Shown here: positions 1 to 9,512 of the stretch, piece by piece
Numbering within the stretch: the stretch's first letter is position 1
How the letters are laid out: each line of letters opens with the position of its first letter
Source of the DNA: JAWPMT01 sp965229785
GTDB lineage: Bacteria; Bacteroidota; Bacteroidia; Cytophagales; Cyclobacteriaceae
Assembly: GCA_965229785.1 (NCBI GenBank)
Contig: CBDDJS010000001.1
Coordinates: 3,162,001-3,226,000, forward strand
DNA: 64,000 nt
Reading direction: 5' to 3'
Translations under genes and position numbers: made by a program
The notes under the pieces: generated by a model
Databases searched by the model: none
What the model was told of the DNA's origin: nothing
What the model saw: the letters and a program-made list of their open reading frames with translations, nothing else

Positions 1-668
1 ATATTATCGTAAAAAACGGCAATATCTGTGGTACCCCCTCCAATATCAACCAAACAAACACCAGCTTCTTTCTCTTCTTCACTTAGTACGGCAAGACTGG
101 ACGCCAAAGGCTCCAAAATCAAGTTTTCAACTTCAAGGCCAGCTCGTTTGATGCAACGATTGATGTTGTTAATGGCATTCGTCTGAGCCGTGATAATATG
201 GAAGTCCGCCTCGAGTTTCACGCCTGACATACCCACAGGATCTTTGATCCCGTCTTCATAGTCAACAATATAGTCCTGAGGCATCACGTGAATGATCTCA
301 CTGCCTGGGGGAATCACGATGCGATACATGTCGTTGGTAAGCCTGTTCACATCCTCTACGGTAATCTCATCATTGCTCTCACGAGTGATTGAGCCATGAT
401 AAACCGCACTTTTGATGTGTTGACCAGCAATTCCAACGTTCACCACACGGATATCAATATTAGCCATTTCGCTCGCCTGAGCAACGGCCTTTTCTATCGC
501 ATGAACAGTCTTATCTATGTTGGTCACAATACCTCGGATCACTCCGTCGGAAACCGCTTTCCCCATACCCAGGATCTCCAGTTTTCCGAATTCGTTTTTG
601 CGCCCTACAATGCAGCAGATCTTGGTGGTACCAATATCAAGACCTACTATGATTTTATCCTCTTCCAT
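1..668 (-). CDS. ftsA: Cell division protein FtsA, N-terminal part (partial at window edge)
   Basis: Actin-like ATPase that tethers FtsZ to the inner membrane and recruits later division proteins. About 222 N-terminal residues are visible; the gene runs off the left edge. The start is ATG at 668-666, giving MEEDKIIVGLDIGTTK, where GLDIGTTK is the first phosphate loop of the actin/Hsp70 fold. Near the edge, VDIGGGTTDIAVF is the second phosphate motif. It follows ftsQ by 38 bp as the last visible gene of the dcw operon. Gene order and both motifs make the call firm. Confidence 0.96.
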   Translation of the reverse strand, partial: MEEDKIIVGLDIGTTKICCIVGRKNEFGKLEILGMGKAVSDGVIRGIVTNIDKTVHAIEKAVAQASEMANIDIRVVNVGIAGQHIKSAVYHGSITRESNDEITVEDVNRLTNDMYRIVIPPGSEIIHVMPQDYIVDYEDGIKDPVGMSGVKLEADFHIITAQTNAINNINRCIKRAGLEVENLILEPLASSLAVLSEEEKEAGVCLVDIGGGTTDIAVFYDN

Positions 669-706
669 TTTCTTTTTATTCAGTCAGGTTGCCCGCAAAT
701 AGCGTC

Positions 707-1462
707 CTATTCACAAACAATTTGATCTTTAAATTTTAAGTTAACCAGCGAGTAAGTGTTCCATCCCTTATTGGGAAGTATTTCCTTGTAAAAAACCTCT
801 AATTTCTTAAATTTTTCAACGAGATCAGAGGGCTTTCCAAAGAGAATTTTTTGCTTGGTGACTTGAGGCAACATCGTGACCTCTCCGCTACCTTCAAATA
901 CCAGATGTGCGATCTGAGCTTTCCAAAAATCATTAGCATCTATAAAGCGCAGTAACTCAAATAGATCGGCCCCTTCCTCACTTGCTATGATCGTTTCCTT
1001 CAGGTCAATTTTTTTCTCAATTTCCACTAACGGAACCCTGGCCGTATGCTTTCCATTTACAGGCAGCACAAGTCCGCGATCATCGATGTATTTGTCCGCA
1101 CCATAAGGATCGTATATCCTGGCTATGGGCCTTGCCTGAGTCACCTCAACTACCAAATTTCCTTTAAGGTCATGGAAAATCTGAGCATCCGCCACAAAAG
1201 CGTGGGCCTCTACCCGACGTTCCAGCAACTTCAAATCAATATCTCCGATCCTCGATCCAAGGACATAATCAGTGTTTTGAGCATTCAATAATCCCAGCAC
1301 TTCCGGCTGGTCAATGAAGTAATTGCCTTTTTCCTGCTCAATGTTGATGAGTACATCGTGAATAACCCTACGCGAATGTTTAACGCCACTGAAACTGATC
1401 AGTCCCAACATTAAAGTGCAGCAAATGCCAATGATCAATATGGTTTTTAAACTAATGCTCAA
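707..1462 (-). CDS. ftsQ: Cell division protein FtsQ
   Basis: Bitopic membrane protein of the divisome that bridges cytoplasmic and periplasmic division proteins. The 251-aa product has one N-terminal transmembrane helix (about residues 7-27), then a periplasmic region with a POTRA-like segment (VEAHAFVADAQIFHDLKGNL) and the FtsQ beta domain (ARPIARIYD, YIDDRGLVLPV). The start overlaps the end of murC by 11 bp, indicating translational coupling. Sequence conservation in FtsQ is low, so the call rests on topology, the ARPIAR/D-G-L pattern and its place between murC and ftsA. Confidence 0.92.
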   Translation of the reverse strand: MSISLKTILIIGICCTLMLGLISFSGVKHSRRVIHDVLINIEQEKGNYFIDQPEVLGLLNAQNTDYVLGSRIGDIDLKLLERRVEAHAFVADAQIFHDLKGNLVVEVTQARPIARIYDPYGADKYIDDRGLVLPVNGKHTARVPLVEIEKKIDLKETIIASEEGADLFELLRFIDANDFWKAQIAHLVFEGSGEVTMLPQVTKQKILFGKPSDLVEKFKKLEVFYKEILPNKGWNTYSLVNLKFKDQIVCE

Positions 1463-2834
1463 CAGTTTCTTTGTTTTCTAAATAATTCTTGATTTCAGGA
1501 ACTAACTGGTCTATGTCACCAGCGCCTACGGTTAATAATACTTCCCAGTCCATACTCTCCAGCACATCCGGAATATCCGCTTTTGTCAGGAGGCGCTTTT
1601 GGGTAGTGATCTCGTCCAAAATAACTTCTGAAGTAACGCCGGGTATAGGCTCCTCCCTTGCGGGATAGATCGGCAACATGATCACTTCATCGGCTATGGA
1701 TAAACTCCTGCTAAATCCTTCTTGAAAATCTCGGGTTCTCGTGAATAAATGCGGCTGAAAAATAGCTGTTACTTTTTTACCCGGATATAAGAACTTAACG
1801 GAATTCAGCAGCGCCTCTATCTCCGTTGGGTGATGGGCATAATCATCGATATATACTTTATTTTCTCCTCGATAGATGTATTCAAATCTGCGTTTTACCC
1901 CTCGATAAGATGCCATTCTTTCTTTTACAGCTTCGGTAGACATACCCAGATCCAACGCCACCGTAATGGCCGCAACTGCATTTGAAATATTGTGGTAACC
2001 CGGAAGTTGTAAATGAATACCGTCTATTTCCTGTTTTCCTCGGTAGTCAAATAAGTTAAAACCATCCTGGACTGAGAGGTTGGTCGCGGTAACGTCCGCT
2101 CCCTCCAGGCCAAAAGATTGATAATCAAGATCCCCAAGTTGGCCATCCAACTGACGAACCGTATCGATGTGGAGTAAAAGCTTTGCTTCATGGTTTAATG
2201 AGAGAAATTCTTTGTATGTCTTTAGCATGGCGGATTCGTCACCATAGATATCCAGGTGATCGGGATCCAATGAAGTCAATATCGTGTGATCGGGGTGCAG
2301 GCGCAGGAAGGAACGGTCAAATTCATCGGCCTCAGCGACTACTGGTGATTCTGGGCCACCCATGATCAAATTGGAGGCGTAATTTGTCATGATACCACCA
2401 ACAAACGCAGAAGTACCTTTCTCAGAACCCGCCAGCAAATGAGCAACCATGGAAGAAGTTGTCGTTTTTCCATGGGTCCCTCCCACGGCAACTGTATAAT
2501 GACCTTTTGTGATGATCCCTAATACTTCCGAACGTTTCTTAACCTGAAACTCATGCGTTTGGAAATATTTCAATTCCGTGTGGGTATCAGGAATGGCAGG
2601 TGTATAAACTACCAGGGTCGTTTCTTTGTCCTGAAACTCTCCAGTAATAAACTTTATGTCATCCGAATAATGGACCGCAATACCTTCTTCGGCTAATTTC
2701 CGGGTTAAAGGTGTTTCAGCTCGATCATAACCGGCAACCAGAGCTCCTCTGGCCTTGAACCAACGAGCCAAAGCACTCATACCAATCCCCCCGATCCCCA
2801 CAAAGTATACGCTATGGATATTCGCTAAATTCAT
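1452..2834 (-). CDS. murC: UDP-N-acetylmuramate--L-alanine ligase MurC
   Basis: Cytoplasmic ATP-dependent ligase that adds L-alanine to UDP-MurNAc, the first peptide step of peptidoglycan synthesis. The 460-aa length is typical. The Rossmann-like N-terminal motif GIGGIGMSALARW is at about residues 13-25, and the Mur ligase P-loop GGTHGKTTTSS at 118-128. The central domain has the family EADEFDRSF and DPDHLDIY motifs, and the C-terminal domain has YDDYAHHPTEI (here IDDYAHHPTEI) and QPHLFTRT. It overlaps murG by 4 bp (ATGA) and ftsQ by 11 bp. It is not fused to Ddl. Confidence 0.98.
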   Translation of the reverse strand: MNLANIHSVYFVGIGGIGMSALARWFKARGALVAGYDRAETPLTRKLAEEGIAVHYSDDIKFITGEFQDKETTLVVYTPAIPDTHTELKYFQTHEFQVKKRSEVLGIITKGHYTVAVGGTHGKTTTSSMVAHLLAGSEKGTSAFVGGIMTNYASNLIMGGPESPVVAEADEFDRSFLRLHPDHTILTSLDPDHLDIYGDESAMLKTYKEFLSLNHEAKLLLHIDTVRQLDGQLGDLDYQSFGLEGADVTATNLSVQDGFNLFDYRGKQEIDGIHLQLPGYHNISNAVAAITVALDLGMSTEAVKERMASYRGVKRRFEYIYRGENKVYIDDYAHHPTEIEALLNSVKFLYPGKKVTAIFQPHLFTRTRDFQEGFSRSLSIADEVIMLPIYPAREEPIPGVTSEVILDEITTQKRLLTKADIPDVLESMDWEVLLTVGAGDIDQLVPEIKNYLENKETVEH

Positions 2835-3943
2835 ACAGCCAGTTTGATTACTTCGTTAGCGATATCATATGCGGCCTTAGGTTTGGCCAGGGATCCAATT
2901 TGCGTTTTAAGTGCTTGCAATTGCACATTATCTTCTAAGACCTTAAGCGCGGTTGGGATCAAATCATTTTCAGCATCTGTGTCTTTTACCATCACCGCAG
3001 CCCCTTTGCTAACCAGGGCTTTGGCGTTCAACGACTGATGATCTTCTGCTACATTCGGCGAAGGCACTAAAACAGTTGCCTTACTCATGATCATTAGTTC
3101 AGCGATAGACAAGGCTCCCGCCCGGGAAATGACCAGATCGGCCACATTGTAGGCATATTGCATTTCTCGAATGAAATCGTGAATCCTTATACCTGGATAG
3201 TCATCTCGATCCAATTGCTCAACGATCTCCTGATGATAAAATCCACCTGTTTGCCACACGAGCTGCACATCAGCTGCTTTAAGCGCATCAAGGTGTTTCA
3301 GAATACTCTGATTGATCCTTCGGGCACCAAGACTTCCACCAAGTGCCAAAACGGTTTTCTTAGTTGGATCCAAATTGAAATAGCCAAAAGCGGCATCACG
3401 ATTCTCCTGTTGGATATCCAGTCGTACCGGGTTACCTGTCAACACCAATTTATCCTCAGGGAAATACTTTTCAAGGCCATCATACGCGACACAGATCTTA
3501 TCTACAAGCCGGGAAAGCCATTTATTGGTCAAACCCGCATAAGAATTTTGTTCCTGGATCAAGGTCGGTATTTTCTTTCGGGCTGCAGCGTACAATAAGG
3601 GACCACTGGCGTAACCGCCCACGCCGATCACTACGTCTGGCTTGAATTCCCGAATCAACCGGAAAGACTTTCTGATACTGGCAATCACCTTAAAAGGTAA
3701 TGAAAGATTATCCACGGTGATTTTTCTTTGAATCCCACTGATCCAAAGTCCTTCAATCTTGAAACCTGCTTCAGGCACCTTTTTCATCTCCATTTTGCCT
3801 TCCGCACCAACGAACAGGATTTCCACATTCGTCAAAGTAGCTTTTAATGCCTGGGCAATAGAAATGGCTGGATATATATGGCCTCCGGTTCCACCACCAC
3901 TGATCATGAATCGATATGTTCTGTTAGTATCACTCATGATCAA
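2831..3943 (-). CDS. murG: UDP-GlcNAc:lipid I N-acetylglucosaminyltransferase MurG
   Basis: Membrane-associated GT28 glycosyltransferase that adds GlcNAc to lipid I to make lipid II. The 370-aa product has the G-loop SGGGTGGHIYPAISIA at about residues 15-30, a second glycine loop LGGSLGAR, and the donor-binding stretch SRAGALSIAELM with VPSPNVAEDHQSLNAK. The start at 3943 overlaps the ftsW stop by 4 bp; an ATG two codons inside is an alternative. It lies between ftsW and murC, as in most dcw clusters. Confidence 0.98.
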   Translation of the reverse strand: MIMSDTNRTYRFMISGGGTGGHIYPAISIAQALKATLTNVEILFVGAEGKMEMKKVPEAGFKIEGLWISGIQRKITVDNLSLPFKVIASIRKSFRLIREFKPDVVIGVGGYASGPLLYAAARKKIPTLIQEQNSYAGLTNKWLSRLVDKICVAYDGLEKYFPEDKLVLTGNPVRLDIQQENRDAAFGYFNLDPTKKTVLALGGSLGARRINQSILKHLDALKAADVQLVWQTGGFYHQEIVEQLDRDDYPGIRIHDFIREMQYAYNVADLVISRAGALSIAELMIMSKATVLVPSPNVAEDHQSLNAKALVSKGAAVMVKDTDAENDLIPTALKVLEDNVQLQALKTQIGSLAKPKAAYDIANEVIKLAV

Positions 3944-5103
3944 GCCGCTTCGGGCACCTCCTCTCTGATGACATTTTCTGGTTTATCGTCTTCTGTGTCG
4001 ATCTTTCCTCTGCTCACGCTGATCACGATCCCCAGAGAAAGCCCCATGAATAATTGAGACGTTCCTCCCATACTTAGCAAAGGCAAAGGCAAACCGGTAA
4101 CCGGTCCTAAACCTACTGCTACCCCCATATTCACCATGGCCTGTAACACCAGCGCAAATGTGAGTGCCGAGGATAATAACCCACCAAAGGGTCGTTCACT
4201 ATTGAAGGTCGCCTTCATCCCTCGATACAACAGGGTCAGATATAGCAACAAAACGAATAATCCGCCCAGCAATCCATATTCCTCCAGAATGATCGCATAC
4301 ACGAAATCTGAATAAGGATGAGGGAGGTAATTTCTTTGATCGCTTTGCCCCGGCCCTTTACCAAAAATTCCTCCGGTGGCAATAGCGACATAGGCTTGTT
4401 GTGACTGAAATGATTGTTCCTGATTTAGAAATTTCTCAACACGACTGATGACTGTCGGCCCACGTTGACCGATGAAAATGGCCGCAGTTCCGGCCAATGC
4501 CCCAATCACCACAAGCAGTATCAGATATCGGATGGGTACCCTTCCGAGGAAAAGCAGCAACATGCAGGTAAAGAATAGCAAAATCGCTGTTGAGAAGTTC
4601 GTCATGGCAATCAAGCCACAGATCAATCCAATCCAGACCAACATAGGAATAATGGCCTTTTTGAAGTCATCTATGTCCTTTTGTTTCTTCGTCAACATGC
4701 TCGCCAGCGTGATCAACAAGGCCAGCTTCGCCAGATCTGAAGGTTGAAACCCCTGATTGATAATAGGGATCGTGATCCATCTGGATGCTTCATTGACCGT
4801 ATCACCAAACAGCCAGGTGAAAAGTAACAGAGGGACTGAAATCCAAAGCAGGAACCTTGAAATCTTCGCGTAATAGCGATAATCAATTTTGTGTGCTAAC
4901 CATACGGCAAACAAACTGATCGATACCAAAGCAGAGTGCTTGATCAGATAGTACTCTGTATTTCCATCCATCATCTTATAGGCCAGGCTTCCAGTGGCAC
5001 TATAGACCACTACAATACTGAACAATGACAACAGAAAAACGACCAGCCATATGACCGGATCTCCTTTTAAGTTTCGATATGCCCAATCCTTTACCGTGTT
5101 CAT
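3940..5103 (-). CDS. ftsW: Lipid II polymerase FtsW (SEDS family)
   Basis: Integral membrane SEDS glycosyltransferase that polymerises lipid II at the division site together with its cognate PBP (FtsI here). The 387-aa product has about ten hydrophobic segments. Family marks include QPSDLAKLALL, the extracellular loop with QQAYVAIATGGIFGKGPGQSDQ, DFVYAIILEEYGLLG, and the C-terminal TGLPLPLLSMGGTSQL signature. The C-terminus (about 20 residues, acidic) is cytoplasmic. It overlaps murD and murG by 4 bp each. FtsW rather than RodA is preferred because of its position in the cluster. Confidence 0.97.
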   Translation of the reverse strand: MNTVKDWAYRNLKGDPVIWLVVFLLSLFSIVVVYSATGSLAYKMMDGNTEYYLIKHSALVSISLFAVWLAHKIDYRYYAKISRFLLWISVPLLLFTWLFGDTVNEASRWITIPIINQGFQPSDLAKLALLITLASMLTKKQKDIDDFKKAIIPMLVWIGLICGLIAMTNFSTAILLFFTCMLLLFLGRVPIRYLILLVVIGALAGTAAIFIGQRGPTVISRVEKFLNQEQSFQSQQAYVAIATGGIFGKGPGQSDQRNYLPHPYSDFVYAIILEEYGLLGGLFVLLLYLTLLYRGMKATFNSERPFGGLLSSALTFALVLQAMVNMGVAVGLGPVTGLPLPLLSMGGTSQLFMGLSLGIVISVSRGKIDTEDDKPENVIREEVPEAA

Positions 5104-6470
5104 ACCTGTGTATTTTCTTTAATGGCTGTTGCATGGACCACCTCTTTGAAGCGATCTCCTCTTTTCTCATAATTTTTAAAGCGATCGAAACTGGCACACG
5201 CAGGAGAAAGCAAGACCGCATCTCCATCATTTGCCACATCATTCGCCATGGAAACAGCTTCCTCCATTGAAGTAGCCTCAGCAATTTCCAATTGCCCACC
5301 AAAGGCCTGGATCAACGGCGCATTATCTACTCCGATACAGATCATTTTTTTTACTTTTTGAACTGCTACCGGAACAATGGGACCGTAATCATTGCCCTTG
5401 TCGGTTCCACCTGCAATCCAAACAATAGGTTGGTTGATGCCATCGAGGGCATAAGCAACTGCATCTACATTGGTCGCCTTAGAATCATTGATGTACCTGA
5501 CCCCATTGATCTCCTTCACCACTTCCAGTCTATGCGGCGCATTCTTAAACGTTTTAAGCGCCTTCAAAATCTTGTCAATGGATACTTCAAAATGCAATCC
5601 AGATAAAACAGCGGCCATCGTATTGATCATATTATGCCGACCAATCAACGCAATCTCTGCCTGAGGTATCGCGTGGTATTCACCAGATTTGCCAAAATTC
5701 AAATCGAAGATCAAACGCTTGCCATCTATATAGGCAGCCGAATGCTCCTGATTTGATGCAGATATGGCAAACAAACACGCTTCCACTTTTCGTTTTGCTA
5801 ATTCCTCATTGACCGGTTCACAATCCGAACAGTAGATGAAGCACTCATCTTTGGTCAGGTTTTCGGTGATACGGAACTTAGAATTGACATACTTATTGAA
5901 GTCGTGATCATATCGGTCCAAATGATCAGGGGTAATATTGAGCAATACTGCTACGTCTGGTTTAAACGAAATGATACCGTCCAATTGGAAGCTACTCACT
6001 TCTACCACGTAGTAATCGAATCCTCCCTCTGCTACCAACTTCGCGAAACTTACTCCGATGTTACCGCCTAATGCAACTTTTAGACCTGCGGTTTTTAGCA
6101 GATGATAAGCTAATAGCGTTGTGGTAGTCTTGCCATTGGTTCCGGTAATGGCTATGACCTTCTCCTGATCCAGAAATTGATAGCCAAACTCAATCTCGGA
6201 GATCACTGGTGTTCCTTTTTGTAAGAATTTCTGAACAACGGCGACTTTTTCAGGGATTCCTGGACTTTTGACTACCAGATCTGCATCATCTACGATTGAC
6301 GAATGCCCGCCTTCTTCAAAAGCAATGTTCTCCTCATTGAAAAATGCCCTGGTATCGTCACTGATCATACCGAAATCAGAAACGAAAACATCGTACCCCT
6401 TCTGTTTACCCAGAATGGCAGCACCGATACCGCTTTCGCCCGCTCCTAATATGACCAGCTTCTTTGTCAT
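5100..6470 (-). CDS. murD: UDP-N-acetylmuramoyl-L-alanine--D-glutamate ligase MurD
   Basis: Cytoplasmic ATP-dependent ligase that adds D-glutamate to UDP-MurNAc-L-Ala. The 456-aa product has an N-terminal GAGESGIGAA dinucleotide-like motif, the P-loop TGTNGKTTTTLLAYH at about 109-123, the EVSSFQLD motif, NITPDHLDRY, and C-terminal INDSKATNVDA, AGGTDKG and LSPACASFD(R/Q)F. All are diagnostic of MurD. The start overlaps the upstream 125-aa gene by 4 bp and the stop overlaps ftsW by 4 bp. Confidence 0.98.
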   Translation of the reverse strand: MTKKLVILGAGESGIGAAILGKQKGYDVFVSDFGMISDDTRAFFNEENIAFEEGGHSSIVDDADLVVKSPGIPEKVAVVQKFLQKGTPVISEIEFGYQFLDQEKVIAITGTNGKTTTTLLAYHLLKTAGLKVALGGNIGVSFAKLVAEGGFDYYVVEVSSFQLDGIISFKPDVAVLLNITPDHLDRYDHDFNKYVNSKFRITENLTKDECFIYCSDCEPVNEELAKRKVEACLFAISASNQEHSAAYIDGKRLIFDLNFGKSGEYHAIPQAEIALIGRHNMINTMAAVLSGLHFEVSIDKILKALKTFKNAPHRLEVVKEINGVRYINDSKATNVDAVAYALDGINQPIVWIAGGTDKGNDYGPIVPVAVQKVKKMICIGVDNAPLIQAFGGQLEIAEATSMEEAVSMANDVANDGDAVLLSPACASFDRFKNYEKRGDRFKEVVHATAIKENTQV

Positions 6471-6844
6471 GACTTTACGTTCTGGCTTTTGATAAAGTGA
6501 TTAACCACCTGATCGCTGCTGATCGAATACATCGACAGCAAATCGTAACCTGACTTAATGAAAGCATCCACCGCACGAATGGACATGACATTGTTCAAAT
6601 CATGTAATCGATCCAACTCATATACCAGATCATTCATTACCTCCTCCAAACGCTCCAAAGCTGGCCAGAATGCTCGCTCATTTTTTGCGTTGAGGAGTTG
6701 ATAAAAAAGACGATGGATCTGCCCAGTACTTCTTTTGAGCAACGTTGCAAATTCCACCACATCGGCTTTGGGGATCAGCTCAGCAAGCCCCAGAGCACGA
6801 TCCTGAAATCGCTGGTTTTCTTTTTCAATTTGTTCTATCGTCAT
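6467..6844 (-). CDS. Unknown 125-aa helical protein inside the dcw operon
   Basis: I do not recognise a characterised family. The 125-aa protein has no signal or membrane segment and is predicted almost wholly helical, with heptad-like leucines (LYQLLNAKNER, LERLEEVMNDLVYELDRL). The segment around KRSTGQIHRLFYQL faintly recalls the four-helix-bundle proteins found in 23S rRNA intervening sequences, but the match is too weak to name. It sits between mraY (28-bp gap) and murD (4-bp overlap), so it is transcribed with the wall genes and is probably translated in step with MurD. A structural or regulatory role in wall synthesis is only inference. Confidence 0.8.
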   Translation of the reverse strand: MTIEQIEKENQRFQDRALGLAELIPKADVVEFATLLKRSTGQIHRLFYQLLNAKNERAFWPALERLEEVMNDLVYELDRLHDLNNVMSIRAVDAFIKSGYDLLSMYSISSDQVVNHFIKSQNVKS

Positions 6845-6872
6845 AATCCAGGCGTTTTAGTCCTTTTAAGCT

Positions 6873-8054
6873 TTATCTCAGTTTCAAAGTAGCCAGCGTG
6901 AAAATGGCCAGCAGGATCCCCACGATCCAGAACCTTGTCACAATCTTGGCTTCTGCTAAATTTTTCTTTTGATAGTGGTGGTGAAGGGGCGACATCAAAA
7001 ACACACGTCTTCCTTCTCCGTATTTCTTTTTGGTGTATTTGAACCATGAAACCTGCACAATCACAGATACCAGTTCCACCAGAAAAATCCCGCATAAAAT
7101 GGGGATCAATAATTCTTTTCTGATCACCAGCGCCAGCACAGCAATCACGCCACCCAGGGATAAGCTTCCAGTATCTCCCATAAAGACCTGAGCGGGATAA
7201 GCATTGTACCACAGGAATCCCACACAAGCCCCTACAAATGCGGTACAGAAAATCACTAATTCACCTGAATTAGGGATGTACATGATGTTCAGGTAATCGG
7301 AGAAAATGGCGTTTCCGGAGAGATACGCGAATATGGCCAGTGTCAATCCAATGATAGCGGAAGTCCCTGCCGCTAATCCGTCAATGCCATCCGTAATATT
7401 GGCACCATTAGAAACGGCCGTTACAATGAATATGACCAAACCGATGTAGAGTACCCAGGTGTAATCTGCCAGAAAACCAGGCAATAACCAGTTATATTGA
7501 AACTCATTGTCCTTGAAGAAAGGAATGGTGGTCAATAATGCTTTTTTATCCTCGAATGAACCATCTGCAAGGAATTCCCGGATCACCACATCGTCATGAA
7601 AAACCATAACCAATCCAACCAATAGCCCCAGACCTACTTGTCCTACCACTTTGAACTTACCTCGAAGACCCTCTTTGTTTTTTCGTTTGATCTTCAGGTA
7701 ATCATCGAGAAACCCAATAACCCCCATCCACAGGGCCGCGACCACCAACAAGATGATATAAACGTTACCAATACGCGCAAATAGAATAGTAGGCACTACT
7801 ATTGCCAGGATAATGATGATCCCGCCCATGGTAGGGGTACCCTGTTTCTCCATTTGTCCTTCCAGACCAAGATCTCTGATCGATTCGCCCACCTGATAAT
7901 TTCTAAGCTTCTGGATCAGGTATTTTCCGAAGAATATCGTGATCAGTAAAGAGACAATGGCTGCCATACCCGCACGAAATGAGATGTACTGAAACACCCC
8001 TGCTCCAATCAGATCAAATTTTTGCTCCAAAAAATCAAAAAGGTAATAGAGCAT
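6873..8054 (-). CDS. mraY: Phospho-MurNAc-pentapeptide transferase MraY
   Basis: Integral membrane enzyme that transfers phospho-MurNAc-pentapeptide from UDP to undecaprenyl phosphate, forming lipid I. The 393-aa protein has about ten membrane segments. Family motifs are TPTMGGIIII near residue 75, the catalytic Asp pair in GFLDDYLKIKRKNKEGL (117-118), NGANITDGIDGLAAG near 215, VFMGDTGSLSLGG, and the basic MSPLHHHYQKK loop near the C-terminus. The insert around residues 150-185 (FHDDVVIREFLADGSFED) is common in Bacteroidota versions. It is directly adjacent to murE (no gap). Confidence 0.98.
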   Translation of the reverse strand: MLYYLFDFLEQKFDLIGAGVFQYISFRAGMAAIVSLLITIFFGKYLIQKLRNYQVGESIRDLGLEGQMEKQGTPTMGGIIIILAIVVPTILFARIGNVYIILLVVAALWMGVIGFLDDYLKIKRKNKEGLRGKFKVVGQVGLGLLVGLVMVFHDDVVIREFLADGSFEDKKALLTTIPFFKDNEFQYNWLLPGFLADYTWVLYIGLVIFIVTAVSNGANITDGIDGLAAGTSAIIGLTLAIFAYLSGNAIFSDYLNIMYIPNSGELVIFCTAFVGACVGFLWYNAYPAQVFMGDTGSLSLGGVIAVLALVIRKELLIPILCGIFLVELVSVIVQVSWFKYTKKKYGEGRRVFLMSPLHHHYQKKNLAEAKIVTRFWIVGILLAIFTLATLKLR

Positions 8055-9512
8055 TTATTGGTCGTTTAGTATTTGGTTCAAAATCGCTTTATCATCAAAG
8101 GGCGTTCGCTTCCCGTTGATCTCCTGGTATGTTTCATGGCCCTTGCCCGCCACCAAAATGATGTCCTGATCAGAAGCCAGATTACAGGCCACCCGGATCG
8201 CTTCCTTCCGATCGGTGACCTTCATGGTCTTGCGTTCCTCAGATTTAGGTACACCTTGCATCATGTCCGACAGGATCAACTCCGGGTCCTCTGTTCGGGG
8301 GTTGTCGGAAGTCAGAATCACTTTATCACTGAATTTGGTAGCAATTCTTGCCATTTCCGGGCGTTTTTCCCGATCTCTGTCTCCTCCACATCCGATCACC
8401 GTGATCAACGTCTCGTTTCTGGTCCTCACGCCGGCGATAGTATTCAAAACATTTTCCAGTGCATCTGGTGTATGAGCGTAATCCACAATGGCAGTGACTC
8501 CCTGTATGTTAGGCACTTGCTCAAATCTCCCTCTCGCACTCTCCAAGCTTGAAAGTGAGGCCAAAATCGTATCCGGATCTTCACCCAACTCCACTGCTAC
8601 AGCATATGCCACTAGCAAATTGTAGGCATTGAAGGTGCCAATCAGTCTGCACCAGACTTCTCTTCCATCGAGGTTGAGTTGCAAGCCCTGTAACGAATCA
8701 GACAAGATCTTCCCTTTATAATCTGCCACCGACTTGATGCCATAAGTATTTTTTGAGGCTTTGGTATTTTGCAGCATGACCATCCCTCGTTTATCATCTA
8801 CATTGGTCAGTGCAAACGCGCGTTTACCCAGCCCGTCAAACAGCAATTTCTTAGCTGCGATGTAGTTATCGAAAGTCTTATGGTAATCCAGGTGATCGTG
8901 CGAAATATTCGTGAATACACCTCCGGAAAATGCTATCCCTTGCACCCGGCCCTGGATCAAGGCATGAGAACTCACTTCCATGAAGCAATGCGTAACACCT
9001 TCCTGAACCATTTCATTTAAATGCTCATTTAGCTGCAATGCATCCGGAGTAGTGAATTTCGAAGGCAGCACTTTACCATCAATTTTGTTCTCTACGGTTG
9101 ACAACAAACCAGCTTTGTAGCCCAATTGCTGAAACAGGTCATAAAGCAAAGTGGCCGTGGTTGTTTTACCATTGGTCCCCGTCACACCTACCAATTTCAA
9201 TTGCGCAGAAGGATGATCAAAATAATTATCGGCAATGAGGCCCAGCGCTTTACTGCTGTCGCTGGTTTGCACATAGGTCACATTCTCTCGAATGTTGTCG
9301 GGCAACTCTTCGCAAACAATCGCCACAGCCCCCAACTCAATCGAACGTTCAATGAATTGATGACCATCTACTGTCAACCCCTTGATGGCTACAAATAAAA
9401 ACCCTTCTTTGACCTGACGTGAATCAAAAGCCAGGCCCGAGATGTTTCTCTCACGATCCCCCTCAATTGCAACGAGGCTCACACTATACAATATGTCTTT
9501 TAGGTTAGCCAA
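8055..9512 (-). CDS. murE: UDP-MurNAc-tripeptide synthetase MurE, meso-DAP type
   Basis: Cytoplasmic ligase that adds the third residue of the stem peptide. The 485-aa protein has the P-loop GVTGTNGKTTTATLL (about 109-123), EVSSHALIQGRV, NISHDHLDYH, VDYAHTPDAL and, at 403-406, DNPR followed by TEDPE. DNPR is the established marker for enzymes that use meso-diaminopimelate rather than L-lysine, so the peptidoglycan is predicted to be DAP-type. It overlaps the end of ftsI by 8 bp. murF was not seen in this window. Confidence 0.98.
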   Translation of the reverse strand: MANLKDILYSVSLVAIEGDRERNISGLAFDSRQVKEGFLFVAIKGLTVDGHQFIERSIELGAVAIVCEELPDNIRENVTYVQTSDSSKALGLIADNYFDHPSAQLKLVGVTGTNGKTTTATLLYDLFQQLGYKAGLLSTVENKIDGKVLPSKFTTPDALQLNEHLNEMVQEGVTHCFMEVSSHALIQGRVQGIAFSGGVFTNISHDHLDYHKTFDNYIAAKKLLFDGLGKRAFALTNVDDKRGMVMLQNTKASKNTYGIKSVADYKGKILSDSLQGLQLNLDGREVWCRLIGTFNAYNLLVAYAVAVELGEDPDTILASLSSLESARGRFEQVPNIQGVTAIVDYAHTPDALENVLNTIAGVRTRNETLITVIGCGGDRDREKRPEMARIATKFSDKVILTSDNPRTEDPELILSDMMQGVPKSEERKTMKVTDRKEAIRVACNLASDQDIILVAGKGHETYQEINGKRTPFDDKAILNQILNDQ

